From assembly GCA_963556255.1 (NCBI GenBank), contig OY744605.1, positions 41,545,384 through 41,609,383 on the forward strand: a DNA stretch of 64,000 nucleotides. Direction: 5' to 3'. Source of the stretch: Allolobophora icterica. Its lineage: Eukaryota; Annelida; Clitellata; Crassiclitellata; Lumbricidae. The translations under genes were made by a program, and so were the position numbers. The notes under the pieces are model-generated. The model did no database searches. It saw only the letters and a list, made by a program, of their open reading frames with translations, and was not told where the DNA came from. Below are positions 22,501 to 31,612 of the stretch, in pieces; position 1 is the first letter of the stretch; the number at the start of each line of letters is the position of its first letter.

Positions 22501-23735
22501 AGTGTAAATATCCTCTCCCGTTGAACAAACCACCGATGACGTCATTGCCAATTAAACAAATTTTTGGTAGATGGCATATGGATATACTTCAGCTGCCTAG
22601 GAGTAAGGAAGGTTACCGTTACCTTCTTCTTTGTGTCGAATCTCTTACAAGATTCCCGGAGATGGTTATGCTGAAAGATCAGACGGCTCAGACTATTGCT
22701 GAGGCCCTGTATAGAGAAATCTTTACTAGATATGGTCCACCTGAAACCTTGTTGTCTGACCGAGGAGCTAATTTTTTGAGTAAAATTGTGACCGAATTAT
22801 CATCATTATTTGGTGTTAAAAGGATTCACACAGCTTCTTATAATCCTAGATGTAATGGCGCTTGCGAAGTTGTGAATCGATCTATTTGGAAAATGTTGAG
22901 ACTCCACTGTAAAGATGAGACTGACTGGCCTATTTTTATTCCTGCCATTCTGTATTCTATTCGCGCAACAACGAGTGCAAATTTAGGACACAGTCCTGCG
23001 TTTTTGTTGTTTGGCAGAGATTTTAAATTCCCAGTGGATCAACAGATGGGTTTGTCTGATCAACCAGAGACTACTCATGAGTATGTCAGGAGAATTGCTA
23101 ATGCACTGGAAATGGCTAGACAGCAAGCTGTGGATGAGACTGTAGTTTTGCAAGCTCGCAATAAGAAGAATTATGATCTTAGGACCAGTTCTTCAGATTA
23201 CGCAGTTGGGGATCAAGTTTGGGTTTTTAATCCTGTTACGCCAGTTGGCAAGAAGCCAAAGCTGTATAAGAAATTCGTTGGACCTTATTACATTACGTCT
23301 CAGGTTGCTCCATTTACTTACTTACTACGGCACGCCTTGACTAACAAACTGTTACGTCACCCAGTCAATGTTGATAGATTGAGGCGTTATGTTGATAGAA
23401 GGGATTATGAACAAGATTTACAGGTTACGCCTACTTCACAGGTCCAACCTTCACAGGGTACTGACGCAGTTGTCGACCCAGCAACAGTATCTGATGTTGT
23501 GACTGCGCATTCTCCATGGATTGAAGCGGAGCAAATTAGTGGAATGAAATTCATTAATAAAAAAAGATTCTATAGAGTGATTTTTAAGAATAGGTCTCTC
23601 AAGCCTGAATGGACAGCTGAAGAGGATGTCAGTGATTGCTTGAAGAGAGAATATCACATTAAACGAACCATGACGGGGAAAGTTAGGAAAAGGCCTACTC
23701 CTCAGCGGTTTACCAATGGTCCACTAGGTGATTAG
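19539..23735 (+). CDS. pol: Pol polyprotein: protease, reverse transcriptase, RNase H, integrase
   Basis: 1398 codons from the first ATG. The frame is actually open from 19515, directly after the gag stop. Domains in order: retropepsin with LLDSGA at 35-40 and ILGLDFL at 108-114; a long Ser/Pro/His linker (240-350); RT with LLDLRSG (Asp490) and YMDD at 552-555; RNase H with Asp701, Glu743 and Asp768; integrase with zinc ligands His948, His953, Cys983 and Cys986, and the D,D35E triad Asp1015, Asp1074 and Glu1110. A GPY/F module (VGPYYI, 1247-1252) follows. The tail (about 1327-1372) resembles a chromodomain, with aromatic residues around FYRVIF and PEWTAEEDV. No stop or frameshift is seen and all catalytic residues are present, so the protein looks functional. 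Confidence 0.97.
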   Translation: MTVGAKNRIYAQTDKIAMYRNTITVQVRNRTAQCLLDSGASVSCISAEFLHKLKLPVQPLRDDDTKNVFLADGHPVRVQGRADITVKLSGLSIPYEFLILPQMGYSLILGLDFLTDSKARIDFDAKVVTFFDDLAATRLSTSTVHSFSVCTLHATVLKPMSETLVPVLLPSKYSADMSIIEPFAREAKCKFICARSAIDSSKKTAVCKVLNPTNQVIWLARHKPLACVEPIFPEILAMFADDKLPPSASPPPPTHCNHTPSSALGVLKSSSTHDYVSLDNLSARKSHYADGLSGRPSESNYDTDDFLVRTDKVSGSTGTASDKPIADPLNRLHGTSDLRSRSLDDLKVNFYSDNLSADENVRLKEFLQVNLGTFSSSLDDLGRTHLTQHSIHTGSAPPIHQRAYRHSVSAKAEIARQTEEMLSAGLIEPSTSVWCSPVVLVKKRSGQFRFCVDYRKLNSVTESISFPLPQLTDVFDAMGEVKPRYFSLLDLRSGFHQIPLHPDTKEKSSFVTHQGQFQWTTAPFGLKNLPSFFQLLMSRVFQNLHFKSLIVYMDDILVYSTTFDLHLVHLKEVFDRLNEANLKLNPEKCSFGLDKILYLGHVLSADGVAVDESKTKVIRDYPRPTSPKEVRSFLGLASYYRKFITRFSIIASPLNRLLRKNMKFEWDETCEEAFIKLKQALSTAPVLIYPDMSRPFIINCDSSSQAVGFVLAQEDVTGREHPIAFGGRSLTTCERNYTVTELEMLAVICAIKQFHCYLANATFTVYTDHISLKYLQSLKTSQTGRLLRWALQLQQYNFEVKYKKGKCNLNADALSRISYPMHVDADEELESLLAPIDTDIIQMDLNLITDSDLGAPEEPQGDAFLQETAKEQNRCLECLPIIRYLELGELPLDDREARKLVIESSEYAVNEGVLWHYYQPRSRGPQRSYINQLVVPLSMRQGILNGYHEECSHPGFHRCYLSVRRRYFWKGMHKDLQNHIMSCSLCQQCKYPLPLNKPPMTSLPIKQIFGRWHMDILQLPRSKEGYRYLLLCVESLTRFPEMVMLKDQTAQTIAEALYREIFTRYGPPETLLSDRGANFLSKIVTELSSLFGVKRIHTASYNPRCNGACEVVNRSIWKMLRLHCKDETDWPIFIPAILYSIRATTSANLGHSPAFLLFGRDFKFPVDQQMGLSDQPETTHEYVRRIANALEMARQQAVDETVVLQARNKKNYDLRTSSSDYAVGDQVWVFNPVTPVGKKPKLYKKFVGPYYITSQVAPFTYLLRHALTNKLLRHPVNVDRLRRYVDRRDYEQDLQVTPTSQVQPSQGTDAVVDPATVSDVVTAHSPWIEAEQISGMKFINKKRFYRVIFKNRSLKPEWTAEEDVSDCLKREYHIKRTMTGKVRKRPTPQRFTNGPLGD

Positions 23736-24140
23736 ACGAGTTGCTGAATGGTAGTTTTTTTATTATTACAGGTTATGTTGACCCTGAAGCCTAATGTCAC
23801 AGGGTCACTTGTCGTGATTGATTACTATTGGCTCCTGAGAAATGTTGCATTTTATATGTTTTAAAGGAGATAGTTGCCTCTTGTGCTTATGTTAAAGCCG
23901 CTGTACACTGATGTCAGTGAGTATGCTGTGAGTCACTAGAGCAATTACTATACAGCGCTTATTATATATTCATCTTGGGATTTCTTGTTGGCCAACAATT
24001 ATTTACATATGTATTACACTGATACATTCAGCGCTAAAATCGACATTTAAAGTCGTGGAATAATGTCGAGAAATGACACTTTATTCACCATCCAGACAGC
24101 TTTTGTTTGACAGGGTTACTGACGAGTAGGACTGCTTTGA
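23736..24140 (+). other. pol-env spacer with candidate splice acceptor
   Basis: About 400 nt without coding. TTTTTTTATTATTACAG (ending 23771) is a good polypyrimidine-AG acceptor, and a second one, TTTTGTTTGACAG, ends at 24113. Either could serve a spliced subgenomic mRNA for the third ORF. This is seen as sequence only; use is inferred. Confidence 0.4.
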
Positions 24141-24224
24141 GGTTATTTCCGTGGAGATTTGATTTCTTGGTTGATATTATTCTTGTATATATATTATTCT
24201 TGGTCCTACTATAGTAGTTGTTTT

Positions 24225-25712
24225 ATGCACCGTTGTTACAGATGCTGTTCTACGTACGTACAGGCTTACGTTTCATGTATGGGATATAATGGGTTTTGGC
24301 GGAGTTGTCGTAATTTGCATAGGCCTGGGGTTCATCTCATATTACGTGGTTATGTGAGGGTGTATGCTGTGGTTATGCTGGGGTGTGTCGTTGCACGGCC
24401 AGTGGTTGTGCCGGTGAATGGGGAAAATCATGCCGTACAGCTGCGCGCTGATATTGTTATCGCTGTGTGCTGTGATAAGCCGTGCTCCGCGTTGTGTGGG
24501 GCGGCTGTTTTGCTTTGTATGCTTGCGGGTATCCCTACATATCTACGGTTTGTAGAGTCATCGTTTGTGTATTTAACAGAGAATACTATGGCAATTGAAA
24601 AGGGGTTGTCTGATTTGATGCTGATTTGTCCTCAAGGACGGTCGAAAAAGGTTACTGCATGCAGTTCTTGTCATGTTTCTATTCCGAATGAATGTTCTAT
24701 GGTAAACGAACAATATGTTTTTCCTGCTTCGTGTTCAGCGAGTGACCTACTTAATGCTAGTGATTCAGTTGTGCATACGTTTAATTTGGCGATTATTCAA
24801 GAGTTTTTTGTTCAGGAGGATTGGGCTCTGCTTAAGGCGGACACTACTGTCGCTGAACAGATTACGCTGCAGTTGCCTGTTTTCATTACTCATTCAAATG
24901 CTTCTCTGGTAGCTGAGGAACAGTTAGCTGAGGATTTTGCCACTGCAATGAATTCTGTTAAGGAAGGTCAGGCGATATTCAAGTCCAAGGATGATATTTT
25001 TCGAGAACAGTTGGGACATTTGACTAATTTGGATTCGTCCTTTTACTCTGCATCCATATCTTTTCTTGTGCCTGTGGGTTCATTTATAATTGTTCTCCTT
25101 GCTGTAGTAACGATTTATTTGGTGGTTCGTGTGCATCAATTGTCTATTATTGTGTTGACTTTGTCACGTCCTGTTCAAACTAATTCAGTTCCACCAGTTT
25201 GGATTTTTTCGCAGTCAACTGGGATTCCGACATCCCGGCCAATGATTTTATTTGAATATGCGGAATTTCCATGGTTTCAGATTACTGTTATCACGTTCCT
25301 TGTGGTTATGGTTTTGGTTCTGATTTTTCGGAAGATTTATCGCCGTTGTTGCAAGTCGTCGGTTGTTCAGCCTGTGTGTTTAACCATGCATATTTTTAAC
25401 ACAGAAGCTAAAGTTGTTATTCCTTGGTATAAGTTGCGTTATGCATTAGGAGATTATGATGTTGTCGCTTTGAATGCTATTTCTAACATTAGTCTTTCTC
25501 GTCATTGTTCTGGTCGTCAGTTACGTTTTCAGTGGAATATTACAGCTTTACATAAACCTTCTCAGATTCGAGTGTTGTTGCCACAGTCCTTATCTATTTC
25601 TTACTGTTTGGCTCGAAAACTGGACACTATTATTGGCCCTAACAAACGTTATTCTGTTCAACTGTATATCTCTAGTTTGGAATTCAATGTTCCGCTTGAG
25701 TTGCAACAATAA
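24225..25712 (+). CDS. env-like membrane protein of the LTR element
   Basis: The frame is open from 24141. The first ATG is at 24225, giving 495 codons to the stop at 25710-25712. Numbering from 24159, a hydrophobic stretch (about 68-84) may be a signal sequence and a Cys-rich hydrophobic stretch lies at 97-123. Two strong membrane segments lie at about 299-323 and 374-391, the second followed by the basic RKIYRRCC. A roughly 125-residue polar C-terminal part follows. N-glycosylation motifs occur at about 199, 247, 443 and 460. The position after pol and the membrane character are those of an envelope gene. The two-membrane-span layout with a long tail is not that of a classical class I envelope, and I recognise no family. 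ATGs at residues 41 and 73 are alternative starts. The intact frame indicates selection or recent insertion. Confidence 0.75.
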   Translation: MHRCYRCCSTYVQAYVSCMGYNGFWRSCRNLHRPGVHLILRGYVRVYAVVMLGCVVARPVVVPVNGENHAVQLRADIVIAVCCDKPCSALCGAAVLLCMLAGIPTYLRFVESSFVYLTENTMAIEKGLSDLMLICPQGRSKKVTACSSCHVSIPNECSMVNEQYVFPASCSASDLLNASDSVVHTFNLAIIQEFFVQEDWALLKADTTVAEQITLQLPVFITHSNASLVAEEQLAEDFATAMNSVKEGQAIFKSKDDIFREQLGHLTNLDSSFYSASISFLVPVGSFIIVLLAVVTIYLVVRVHQLSIIVLTLSRPVQTNSVPPVWIFSQSTGIPTSRPMILFEYAEFPWFQITVITFLVVMVLVLIFRKIYRRCCKSSVVQPVCLTMHIFNTEAKVVIPWYKLRYALGDYDVVALNAISNISLSRHCSGRQLRFQWNITALHKPSQIRVLLPQSLSISYCLARKLDTIIGPNKRYSVQLYISSLEFNVPLELQQ

Positions 25713-26179
25713 TCAGTGTTGTTGTTTACATTGAATTTCTGCTTGTTGATTGAACTATTCGTCGATTGATTGCTATCGTTTAGTTTTAGTTGCTTATCTT
25801 GCTGACGCTTGTATTATCATGTTCTACTTGTTCGTATTGGGATGACGATTTTTATGGTTACATGGTTATATTTCGGTACTTTATATGGTTATTGTGTTGT
25901 GATCATTAAGGGTCATATAGTGGTAGTTATGAGTATTGTGTTATATTACGTTAGCTTCTCATGTCGTGCTTACTATTTGATTGCTATTTCGATTGTTATT
26001 GTCACTGCGTTCGATTCACCGCACGGGGTCTGATAGAGTTATGGACTGATAGACTATTTGACTAGATTTTTTTGAATTGGACTTATGTGTTAGTATTCTT
26101 CACTGTTGGTTATTCGTTATTTTGTTGAGGGGTTTAACGGGAAAAACCCGTGGCTCGTGTTTTTTTATAAGGATGGTCA
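25713..26179 (+). other. 3' untranslated region of the LTR element
   Basis: U-rich sequence. A 74-codon hydrophobic frame near 25809-26033 has no ATG at its start and is not called. A polypurine tract should abut the 3' LTR. The only purine-rich candidates, GAGGGG and GGGAAAAA (26126-26146), lie about 35-50 bases away, and the bases next to the LTR (TAAGGATGGTCA) are not a classic tract. A short inverted pair (CGGGAAAAACCCG) lies at 26138-26150. Confidence 0.6.
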
Positions 26180-26544
26180 TATAGTGGTCATACATACAGT
26201 CATCCATTCGTTCGGTCGTGCACATAATGTGTCTGTTGCATGCGAGCTGTAGGTAGGAAGGCTCAGCTATCATCATCATCAGCACAAGTCACTTATGTAT
26301 TAAGAGGCATGTTTTGGGAAACGAGGGGAGAGAAGGGAAGAACGAGGAGAGAGAAGGAAAGAACGAGAAACGAACGACGGTGGTAGGAACAACAACAGTG
26401 TGTAGTGAGTGAATTGAGAGTGCGTGTAGGTGAATCGAATATTAACTATTGTAGTCAACGTAGTTAATTGCAAGTTAACAAGAAAGTAAATATTAAATCA
26501 ATGAGTGTTATCTATCAACGAAGTAGCCAACAACGGCCGCTTCA
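26180..26544 (+). repeat. 3' LTR
   Basis: 365 bp, same length and, by eye, same sequence as 17703-18067. It ends CGGCCGCTTCA and is followed at once by CATA (26545-26548), matching the four bases before the 5' LTR. Confidence 0.95.
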
Positions 26545-26654
26545 CATACACACATACATACATACATACATACATACATACATACATACATACATACATA
26601 CATACATACATACATACATACACACACACAGTCATATATATATATATATATATA
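26545..26654. repeat. (CATA)n then (CA)n/(TA)n microsatellite, right of the LTR element
   Basis: Continuation of the CATA tract split by the LTR element, passing into short CA and TA runs. Confidence 0.9.
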
Positions 26655-26886
26655 CAAAAGGTATTACAATACAGACGCACACTTTTAAATGAGTAGGCCT
26701 GTAATGAGCTAGGATTTTGGCCATGCTTAACTGTCACACGCATAACGTATGCGCCCAAAGTCTAGCGCTTTCGGATTTCATAAAATGCGCTTCATAAAAG
26801 TCCACATACAAAGACACTGTGCATACACGCATACATGCATGCATACATACAAGCATCCATACATGCATGAATATATACATGTATAT

Positions 26887-27310
26887 CAATCAATCAGTCA
26901 ATCGAACTTTATATAGCGCCCTTTATAGGTCTCTACTCAGAGGCGCTCCCAACAACAACGTCGTATCTGGACCATATCCTGACCATATAGGAATTTTGCC
27001 CATTTGAGCTGTATATGTATAGTATATTGTACAGCCATATAGATTATGACACATGCACACCATACAAAATCTACATTATCAATATATACAAAAATTACAA
27101 GAAATTTGCCCAGAATGTCAAATCCCATAGGCCTATGGGTGTTGTTGCTAATGAAGGAATATATTAATCCAAATAAAACTACTGAGCCTCCGTGTTTTAA
27201 GGCAGAAATATACAGCCGCACATGTAGATCTCCGACTGATATTATTGCAACAATGGACACTTGGTCGACTGGTCACTTAATTCATTCTTTAATGACGGGC
27301 CTAGCTGAAT
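26887..27310 (-). mobile_element. SINE-like dispersed repeat copy B
   Basis: Read on the minus strand, it ends in GGCGCTATATAAAGTTCGAT followed by (TGAT)n, a typical SINE/LINE 3' end. The internal blocks match copy A at 17247-17610. GAGCGCCTCTGAGTAGAGA near its end resembles the GAGCGTCTCTAAGTAGTAG block of the SINE at 4181. Confidence 0.55.
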
Positions 27311-27330
27311 CGGCTATCAATTTCAGGCTA

Positions 27331-27391
27331 CACACACATACACACACACGCACGCACGCACACACACACACACACACACCTACACACGCAC

Positions 27392-27434
<43 letters not shown>

Positions 27435-27452
27435 ACACACACACACACACAA
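27331..27452. repeat. (CA)n microsatellite
   Basis: CACACA with interspersed CACGCA and CACCTA words, about 120 bp. Confidence 0.95.
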
Positions 27453-27539
27453 CTGATTGTAACGATGCATGCCACACGGCAGCTCACCTTCAATGTGTGT
27501 CCAAAGTAGGCCTATATTATTATTTGAAGTTCAAATGTT

Positions 27540-27650
27540 AGACCTTATCCCGTTTGAATGGATGCCACGCCACATGAAGGCCCCTAAGTCCGGATCTAAC
27601 CAGCCTTAAATTTTAAATCTGAAATAACTACAGATCTGAGTTAGATTATA
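27540..27650 (-). mobile_element. fragment of the 15.4-kb/30.7-kb SINE family
   Basis: On the minus strand it contains TGGCGTGGCATCCATTCAAA and AGATTTAAAATTT-like blocks in the order found in the SINE at 15415-15672 (TGGCGTGGCACCCACTCAAA). The head is missing. Confidence 0.5.
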
Positions 27651-28072
27651 CCATGGATGGAGCAACCTGCCTTTATGCTGGATTTCTAATCTCAAAAATT
27701 AATTACATTGGCATTCATATGGCGTGTATTATTATGTAACTAGCCTATCTACACTGCGTGTCCTATATAGATACCAGATTTTTTTACCAATCTGCATTTC
27801 ATATAGAATGCAGATCTGTTAAACATGTAGATGCTGCATGGTATAAATATGGCTCCTTTATGCAACCACCTGATCTACACCATACCTATGCCACGTAGAT
27901 ACCAGATTCTATACCAATATGCATTTCACATAGAATGCATATATGTTAAACATGTAGATGCTACATGGTATAAATATGGCTCCTTTATGCAACCACCTGA
28001 TCTACACCATACCTATGCCACGTAGATACCAGATTCTATACCAATATGCATTTCACATAGAATGCATATAAT

Positions 28073-28267
28073 GTTAACAACCTAGATGGTATATGGAATC
28101 CATGTGTTTTCTATATGTAATCACCTGATTTACACTTTAAGTATACAACACATATCCCAGGTGGGTTACCAATCTGCATACCTCATGCAATGCATAATAT
28201 GCAAACCATCTGGCTTCTACATGAAATCCATATGTCACACGTATAGTGCAGATAGGCTAGTCACACA

Positions 28268-28316
<49 letters not shown>

Positions 28317-28375
28317 GCACGCACGCACTCACACTCACACACACACAAACACACCTTAAACCGGATCTCTTAAAC
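28073..28375. repeat. spacer block 1 within the satellite
   Basis: Divergent satellite-like sequence (AACAACCTAGATGGTATATGG and onward) ends in a (CA)n tract and CCTTAAACCGGATCTCTTAA. It is nearly identical to 29892-30222 apart from the CA tract length. Confidence 0.95.
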
Positions 28376-29891
28376 ATGTAGATGCTACATGGTATAAATA
28401 TGGCTCCTTTATGCAACCACCTGATCTACACCATACCTATGCCACGTAGATACCAGATTCTACACCAATATGCATTTCACATAGAATGCATATATGTTAA
28501 ACATGTAGATGCTACATGGTATAAATATGGCTCCTTTATGCAACCACCTAATCTACACCATACCCATGCCACGTAGATACCAGATTCTATACCAATATGC
28601 ATTTCGCATAGAATGCATATATGTTAAACATGTAGATGCTACATGGTATAAATATGGCTCCTTTATGCAACCACCTGATCTACACCATACCTATGCCACG
28701 TAGATACCAGATTCTATACCAATATGCATTTCGCATAGAATGCATATATGTTAAACATGTAGATGCTACATGGTATAAATATGGCTCCTTTATGCAACCA
28801 CCTGATCTACACCATATCTATGCCACGTAGATACCAGATTCTATACCAATATGCATTTCACATAGAATGCATATATGTTAAACATGTAGATGCTACATGG
28901 TATAAATATGCTCCTTTATGCAACCACCTGATCTACACCATACCTATGCCACGTAGATACCAGATTCTATACCAATATGCATTTCACATAGAATGCATAT
29001 ATGTTAAACATGTAGATGCTACATGGTATAAATATGGCTCCTTTATGCAACCACCTGATCTACAGCATACCTATGCCACGTAGAAACCAGATTCTATACC
29101 AATATGCATTTCACATAGAATGCATATATGTTAAACATGTAGATGCTACATGGTATAAATATGGCTCCTTTATGCAACCACCTGATCTACACCATACCTA
29201 TGCCACGTAGAAACCAGATTCTATACCAATATGCATTTCGCATAGAATGCATATATGTTAAACATGTAGATGCTACATGGTATAAATATGGCTCCTTTAT
29301 GCAACCACCTGATCTACACCATACCTATGCCACGTAGATACCAGATTCTATACCAATATGCATTTCACATAGAATGCATATATGTTAAACATGTAGATGC
29401 TACATGGTATAAATATGGCTCCTTTATGCAACCACCTGATCTACACCATACCTATGCCACGTAGATACCAGATTCTATACCAATATGCATTTCACATAGA
29501 ATGCATATATGTTAAACATGTAGATGCTACATGGTATAAATATGGCTCCTTTATGCAGCCACCTGATCTACACCATACCTATGCCACGTAGATACCAGAT
29601 TCTATACCAATATGCATTTCGCATAGAATGCATATATGTTAAACGTGTAGATGCTACATGGTATAAATATGGCTTCTTTATGCAACCACCTGATCTACAC
29701 CATACCTATGCCACGTAGATACCAGATTCTATACCAATATGCATTTTACATAGAATGCATATATGTTAAACATGTAGATGCTACATGGTATAAATATGGC
29801 TCCTTTATGCAACCACCTGATCTACACCATACCTATGCCACGTAGATACCAGATTCTATACCAATATGCATTTCACATAGAATGCATATAT

Positions 29892-30132
29892 GTTAACAAC
29901 CTAGATGGTATATGGAATCCATGTGTTTTCTATATGTAATCACCTGATTTACACTTTAAGTATACAACACATATCCCAGGTGGGTTACCAATCTGCATAC
30001 CTCATGCAATGCATAATATGCAAACCATCTGGCTTCTACATGAAATCCATATGTCACACGTATAGTGCAGATAGGCTAGTCACACACACACACACGCACG
30101 CAGGCACGCACGCACGCACGCGCGCACACACA

Positions 30133-30203
<71 letters not shown>

Positions 30204-30222
30204 TAAACCGGATCTCTTAAAC
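29892..30222. repeat. spacer block 2 within the satellite
   Basis: Second copy of the block at 28073-28375, offset 1819 bp. Its (CA)n tract is about 28 bp longer. Confidence 0.95.
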
Positions 30223-30444
30223 ATGTAGATGCTACATGGTATAAATATGGCTCCTTTATGCAACCACCTAATCTACACCATACCTATGCCACGTAGATAC
30301 CAGATTCTATACCAATATGCATTTCACATAGAATGCATATATGTTAAACATGTAGATGCTACATGGTATAAATATGGCTCCTTTATGCAACCACCTGATC
30401 TACACCATACCTATGCCACGTAGATACCAGATATATATCTACGT

Positions 30445-30618
<174 letters not shown>

Positions 30619-30671
30619 TACAAATATAACGACACTCAAATGATTATAATAAAGATGCAGACCCAGTTAGG

Positions 30672-30922
30672 AACATTGGTTAGAGCGTAGGCTGAGTCTC
30701 ATGCGCCTGTGTGTTAGAGAGCGTGCGGTTCGCTGTTCGCCTCCCGATATTGGCTTATTACAGTGATTTAAATCTCGGGCTAGCACGGTCCGCACACGGG
30801 GACCTTAAATGGCGTTACGCCTATTCATACAGGCAACGGTAGTGAAAGATCTCACCCGATCAATTCATTGAAAAATGAGAAGGATCGAGGCCATACGGTC
30901 GCTATATAAAAACGTGTAGGCC
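30672..30922 (+). mobile_element. tRNA-like SINE, plus strand
   Basis: Starts TTGGTTAGAGCG, then CATGCGCCTGTGTG, GAGCGTGCGGTTCGC, GATTTAAATCTCGGGC, TCAATTCATTGAAAAATGAG and CCATACGGTCG. The same blocks in the same order occur on the minus strand at 15415-15672. Confidence 0.75.
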
Positions 30923-30976
30923 TACATTTATATGCTGCAGCTGCAGCGCGTATTCGGTGAATGCGCAAAGTGTTTG

Positions 30977-31612
30977 GCGCGGGGGCGAAACTTTGGTCTA
31001 AAAAGTGGGGGCACCAATTTCTTACACAGGCCCAGTGGTTAAAATGGTTTGGGTGAGCAATGGGAACGCCAAAGAAGAGTTTCATTGAAACGCATGCGTG
31101 AGCAGTGGGAATGCAAGAAGCTAAGAATGTCGAGAGCAGTGGGAACGCCGTTCCCACCCCACTTTAACCCTTGCATAGGCCTACACGAAACAAGGCGGAA
31201 ACTGCGATCTCTGGGAAGGCACAATAATAAAATACTGATTGGCATTATTAAAAAAGTGTGGGTACGGTACCCCCAGTCCAAAAAGTGGGGATACAGGCAG
31301 GGGCGTAACTTTAGTCTAAAAAGTGGGGGCACCAATACTTCGGTCTAAAAATTGGGGGGTACCAATTTCTTCTCCACTCTTGCTCTTCGCATGGTGACCA
31401 TTTTGAACATATTCCCTGCCCGTATTCTCCTTAATTTTGGCTCTCGGTTTACCTCTGTATCTAAGCACTTTCATACTTTTGGCGGAGGCTGCGTTCTCTG
31501 GGAAGGCACAATAATAAAATATTATTGGCATTGTTTAAAAAGTGGGGGTACAGTACCCCCAGTCCAAAAAGTGGGGGTACGGGTACCCCTCGTACCCCCA
31601 CAAATTACGCAT
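30977..31612. mobile_element. tandem dimer of a GTGGGGGTACC-rich MITE
   Basis: Two consecutive copies of about 315 bp. Each starts GGGGCG(T/A)AACTTT(G/A)GTCTAAA followed by AAGTGGGGGCACCAAT. Each carries TCTGGGAAGGCACAATAATA and ends near CCCCCAGTCCAAAAAGTGGGG. The second ends CACAAATTACGC. The same family with a clean 8-bp TSD lies at 48341. No outer target duplication was found for the dimer. Confidence 0.75.

Larger units (their letters stand above)
17703..26544 (+). mobile_element. complete Ty3/gypsy LTR retrotransposon with third (env-like) ORF
   Basis: An 8.84-kb element bounded by two 365-bp direct repeats. The internal order is leader, gag, UAG, pol, env-like ORF and 3' untranslated region. 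Domain order protease-RT-RNase H-integrase places it in Ty3/gypsy (Metaviridae). The RT/IN sequence and the paired gag zinc knuckles are reminiscent of animal Mag-like lineages, but a tree is needed. All three long frames are undamaged, and I found no difference between the LTRs by eye, which points to recent insertion. It sits inside a CATA microsatellite. Confidence 0.97.
27740..30432. repeat. 127-bp satellite array with higher-order structure
   Basis: About sixteen tandem units of 127 bp (starts at 27831, 27958, then 28382 to 29778 at 127-bp steps, then 30229 and 30356) plus a degenerate leading unit. One unit, beginning near 28890, is 126 bp. Units differ by only a few bases (for example TTTCACAT versus TTTCGCAT). 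Two roughly 300-bp spacer blocks that are copies of each other interrupt the array, giving an arrangement of 2 units, spacer, 12 units, spacer, 2 units. Because 127 is not a multiple of 3, the repeated 64-codon frames across it cannot be one repeat protein. Confidence 0.97.

Noticed and set aside
25809..26033. 74-codon hydrophobic frame after the env-like ORF
   Set aside because: It begins with TTG and not ATG, and its hydrophobicity follows from U-rich sequence.
28382..29845. Series of near-identical 64-codon frames
   Set aside because: They are satellite monomers. The 127-bp period is not a multiple of three and each frame ends in a stop, so no repeat protein can be encoded.
27740..30432. 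Possible CRISPR-like array
   Set aside because: The whole 127-bp unit is conserved, there are no variable spacers between short repeats, and the genome is eukaryotic.
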